Source: a virus
Virus record (IMG/VR): IMGVR_UViG_3300034063_000021
Coordinates: 1-24,137 of that record
Direction: 5' to 3' (one strand)
DNA: 24,137 bases
Every line of letters begins with the position of its first letter. Positions within the stretch are counted from its first letter, which is position 1. A program made the position numbers and the translations under genes. The notes beneath the pieces are model-generated. The model made no database searches, was not told the origin of the DNA, and worked only from the letters and a program-made list of their open reading frames with translations. Positions 21,830 to 24,137 of the stretch are shown piece by piece.

Positions 21830-23426
21830 CGTTCGAGGATTTGGAGGACTTTGAATCAAAAGCAGTGGTAAGGTCTTCGGTCATGCGACCTGTCCCCTTA
21901 TCAAACACAATAGCACCAGCAGGGCCGGTCTGTCCATTGAAACGATTCTTAAGAACTCGAATGTTGGCCATGTTGTCGCCAGCACTGAGGTTCCGTTCCA
22001 GGGCGACCACGATGTCAGATAGTTGCACAATGGAGTGGCTGCCCCTGAGGTGCCCCAGGCTGACCTGTGCGCCATCTTCATGGCCTTTGTCGTTCTGAGG
22101 TCGTTTGAGGTGGCTGATCAGGATCATACCAATGCCCGTCTCCTCCACAAAGGATCGGAGCTTGGTCATGGTGAGGTCGATCAGCTTCCTCTCATCGTGT
22201 GACTCGTTGCCAGACATGAGGATGGACAAGTGATCCAGGATGATCCAACCAACTTCCTTGGCGAGTGCCATGAACCGGCAGTCGGAAAGAATTGCATCAG
22301 GGTCCACAGAACCAAAACCATCTCGCAGGTATACCCTGCCAGTGCCCAAGGAGGCATCGAACGCAGTCTTGAGATCATCCGTAGGCAGTTCGTTGTTGAG
22401 GTGGAGAGGACGGTTGGCCTTGACAGACATGAGTCGCAAGGCGGTGCGTTGGAGGTTCTCCTCAAGAGCAATATATCCTACACTTTGGTTCTGGTCAACC
22501 AGCAGCTGGGCTACCTCGCCACAGAAGGTCGATTTCCCCACCCCTGATCCAGCCGTGACTGTGACCAGTTCGCCTCGTCGAAGACCACCAGTAACGGTAT
22601 TGAGACAACTAAAGGGCCAATCAGCATCCCGACCATGGAGAGGGCGAGTGGCCAGATCGAATAGATCTCGACCATCGATGACTGTTTTGGGTGAGTAGGA
22701 CTTCTTGTTCCACAGGGCCTGCCTGATGGCTTCCCCATCCTTTGCGATGAGGGCTTCGTTTGCGTCTTTGTATGGATGGGTCTTGGCTATGAACAGTCGA
22801 TCATGTGGAAACAAGCTCGCGCAGTCTTGTGCTGCTTGAATACCAGCATCATCATTATCAAAGAGGAGGATGATCTCCTCAAAGCCCATGATCCACTTCA
22901 GTTGGTGTTGGAGGGCCTTCTTGGCTGCCTGTGCTCCATTGGGGAGGCTGACAACTGGCCAACTATTTCGAACCTGAAAGACACTCAGACAGTCGAACTC
23001 TCCTTCGGTGATTACAAGGGATTTGCCTTGCCCCCAAAGTTGCTGACCAAAGAGTGTATGGTCTTCGTTCTTGCCTACCCAACGAAAATCCTTCTCAACA
23101 TCACGAGCTTTATACGCGAGGAGCTGTCCAGTTTGCGAGTAGTACGGGAACTGAACAACCTTTGAATCACGGTCAAGTCGAACATTGAATTTACGGCAGG
23201 TCTCTTCAAGAATGTTTCGTGTCCGAAGGGGAACAATTTCCCCAGAGAGTTCCATAATTGATCTGCGATGAGGCTTGTGAACATTGATGGAGTCTGAACC
23301 TGGGGCCCAGTGCCCGCAGGAGAAGCAATACGAATGGCCATCAGTGTAGAGGCTGTTCGCATCGCTACTCCCACAGGCTGGGCATGGTTCATGCCTTACG
23401 AATTCGGAGTCGGATTCTCGAACCAT
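21810..23426 (-). CDS. gp4: Primase-helicase (gp4-like)
   Basis: A 538-residue bifunctional protein (T7 gp4 is 566). Start chosen at ATG 23426 because ESDSEFVRHEPCPACGSSD aligns with the T7 gp4A start; a GTG at 23480 is in frame but unsupported. Order: zinc-binding domain C15/C18/C34/C37; TOPRIM primase core with E141-G-E143 and D190-N-D192; linker; RecA-like helicase with Walker A GSGVGKST (293-300), Walker B Asp398 in WIILDHLSIL, ISHLKRP near 437-443, and an arginine-finger region KNRFNGQTG with Arg495. The acidic tail NDDYTDF ends in Phe, as in T7 where the tail contacts the polymerase. It unwinds DNA and makes primers at the fork. It overlaps the endonuclease stop by 31 bases; no strong ribosome site. 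Confidence 0.96.
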   Translation of the reverse strand: MVRESDSEFVRHEPCPACGSSDANSLYTDGHSYCFSCGHWAPGSDSINVHKPHRRSIMELSGEIVPLRTRNILEETCRKFNVRLDRDSKVVQFPYYSQTGQLLAYKARDVEKDFRWVGKNEDHTLFGQQLWGQGKSLVITEGEFDCLSVFQVRNSWPVVSLPNGAQAAKKALQHQLKWIMGFEEIILLFDNDDAGIQAAQDCASLFPHDRLFIAKTHPYKDANEALIAKDGEAIRQALWNKKSYSPKTVIDGRDLFDLATRPLHGRDADWPFSCLNTVTGGLRRGELVTVTAGSGVGKSTFCGEVAQLLVDQNQSVGYIALEENLQRTALRLMSVKANRPLHLNNELPTDDLKTAFDASLGTGRVYLRDGFGSVDPDAILSDCRFMALAKEVGWIILDHLSILMSGNESHDERKLIDLTMTKLRSFVEETGIGMILISHLKRPQNDKGHEDGAQVSLGHLRGSHSIVQLSDIVVALERNLSAGDNMANIRVLKNRFNGQTGPAGAIVFDKGTGRMTEDLTTAFDSKSSKSSNDDYTDF

Positions 23427-23770
23427 TCCAAGGGGATGTTGTAGGAAGGTGCCCACGGAAACCCATTCTTTTCTGCCCACATAGCGTAGGTAGTTTTGCT
23501 GGTTTTCGTGAGCGTATTTCGCGGCGCTTGGAACACCAGACGAATGTCTAGCTCCGGATGCTGCTGCTTGACGGCTAGCATCTTGCGTCGATCTTCCGGC
23601 TTGAAGTACCCCTTGGCTTCAAGAATTACCCCGTTGGGCAGTATGAAGTCAGGGGTGTATACAGCCGATAGGGTATAGTTGAGGTGAAGGCTTTCATACT
23701 CAAACTTGTACCCATTAAGCTCGAACCACCGGGCCAGCTTTTCCTCCAGTCGGGACCGGTACTTTGCCAT
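23396..23770 (-). CDS. gp3: Endonuclease I, Holliday-junction resolvase (gp3-like)
   Basis: A 124-residue protein (T7 gp3 is 149). It has YRSRLEEKLARWF (Glu9, matching T7 E20), YTPDFILPNGVILEAKGYF with D41, E51 and K53 in the exact spacing of T7 D55/E65/K67, and QHPELDIRLVF, nearly identical to T7. This is the catalytic set of the T7 endonuclease I family, which resolves branched DNA and helps break down host DNA. The basic C-terminal tail of the T7 protein is missing. The ATG at 23770 overlaps the stop of the SSB gene as TGATG. Confidence 0.96.
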   Translation of the reverse strand: MAKYRSRLEEKLARWFELNGYKFEYESLHLNYTLSAVYTPDFILPNGVILEAKGYFKPEDRRKMLAVKQQHPELDIRLVFQAPRNTLTKTSKTTYAMWAEKNGFPWAPSYNIPLEWFENPTPNS

Positions 23771-24137
23771 CAGAACGGGAGTTCGTCGTCAGCATAGCCG
23801 GTAGGACCATCGCCTGGATCTTCGGAGGGTTCAAAACTAGGGCTATTAGACTTGAATCCAGCAACCTTACCAAAGAGAGTTGCCACTTCAGTTTCATCCA
23901 GCCCACCGCTATCAGAACCTCCAGAACTAACCAGCTTGATGATCTGTGCACCACGCACCTTAAAAGAGCAGCCAACCTTGGTGGCATAGACATAGGGACG
24001 AAGGTCAATGATGAGACGAACAGTTGTCCCCTTCCAGATCTGAGTTTCAAGATCGATGGGAATGCCATCACTGTCTACCCAGGGGAACATGGGATTGCTG
24101 CTGTCACCACCGTAGGAGTACTTGACTACACCCTCTT
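23770..24137 (-). CDS. gp2.5: Single-stranded DNA-binding protein (gp2.5-like), C-terminal part
   Basis: The frame is open to the right edge with no stop: codons before the internal ATG at 24090 read GVVKYSYGGDSSNP, so the gene continues beyond the window and its true start is not seen. The visible part has WVDSDGIPIDLETQIWKGTT (like the T7 strand DSKGKKMEDVPIIGGGSK), VRLIIDLRPYVYATKVGCSF, KVRGAQIIKLVS, and an acidic, flexible tail ending DDELPF. An acidic tail with terminal Phe is the hallmark of T7 gp2.5, used to contact gp4 and gp5 and regulate DNA binding. It coats ssDNA at the fork and in recombination. It couples to gp3 by TGATG. Confidence 0.88.
   Translation of the reverse strand, partial: EGVVKYSYGGDSSNPMFPWVDSDGIPIDLETQIWKGTTVRLIIDLRPYVYATKVGCSFKVRGAQIIKLVSSGGSDSGGLDETEVATLFGKVAGFKSNSPSFEPSEDPGDGPTGYADDELPF

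Noticed and set aside
23427-23480. GTG-initiated N-terminal extension of the primase-helicase
   Set aside because: The T7 gp4 similarity begins at the internal ATG 23426 (ESDSEFVRHEPCPACG); the extension lies wholly inside the endonuclease gene.
1-24137. CRISPR arrays, tRNA genes, insertion sequences, integrase or attachment sites
   Set aside because: No regular repeats, tRNA-like cloverleafs, transposase or integrase motifs, or terminal repeats were seen. The packed gene layout leaves little room for them.

Overview
This window is part of the genome of a T7-like podovirus (Autographiviridae type). Every supported gene lies on the minus strand, so the genome reads from the right end to the left. 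The gene order is the T7 order: gp2.5, gp3, gp4, gp5, gp6, then gp8, gp9, gp10, gp11, gp12, gp13/14, gp15, gp16 and gp17. A nucleotide-metabolism block (DUF3310, MazG-like, NrdA, NrdB) sits between the exonuclease and the portal. That arrangement, together with a compact class I ribonucleotide reductase lacking the ATP cone, points to a cyanophage of the P60/Syn5 type that infects Synechococcus-like cyanobacteria. No host gene, tRNA or photosynthesis gene in the window confirms the host, so the host call is inference.

Replication module (about 24137 to 18909). It contains a truncated gp2.5-like ssDNA-binding protein, a gp3 endonuclease I, a gp4 primase-helicase with zinc, TOPRIM and RecA-like parts, a 54-residue zinc-ribbon protein, a gp5 DNA polymerase with 3'-5' exonuclease, a gp6-like FEN-family exonuclease overlapping the polymerase gene by 116 bases, and a small protein with one membrane segment.

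Nucleotide module (18916 to 16169). DUF3310, MazG-like, NrdA and NrdB are joined by ATGA overlaps, which suggests translational coupling. NrdA has the tandem tyrosines of class I enzymes. NrdB keeps its metal ligands but has leucine where the radical tyrosine is expected.

Structural module (16176 to 1). It contains a 65-residue unknown protein, a small proline-rich virion protein resembling gp6.7, the portal, a 73-residue overlapping ORF, the scaffold, a 198-base structured leader, the major capsid protein (GTG start), a strong hairpin terminator right after the capsid gene, tail adaptor gp11, tail nozzle gp12, a gp13-like protein, internal core proteins gp14, gp15 and gp16, and the N-terminal part of the gp17 tail fibre. 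A lysozyme-like domain appears at the C-terminus of gp15, whereas T7 carries its muralytic domain at the N-terminus of gp16.

Genes are packed with 1 to 10 base gaps or overlaps. Only three non-coding gaps hold visible signals: 4463-4552, 11746-11825 and 12828-13025. No stretch over 300 bases lacks a gene. Family assignments rest on motif reading and memory of the T7 proteins; no searches were run.
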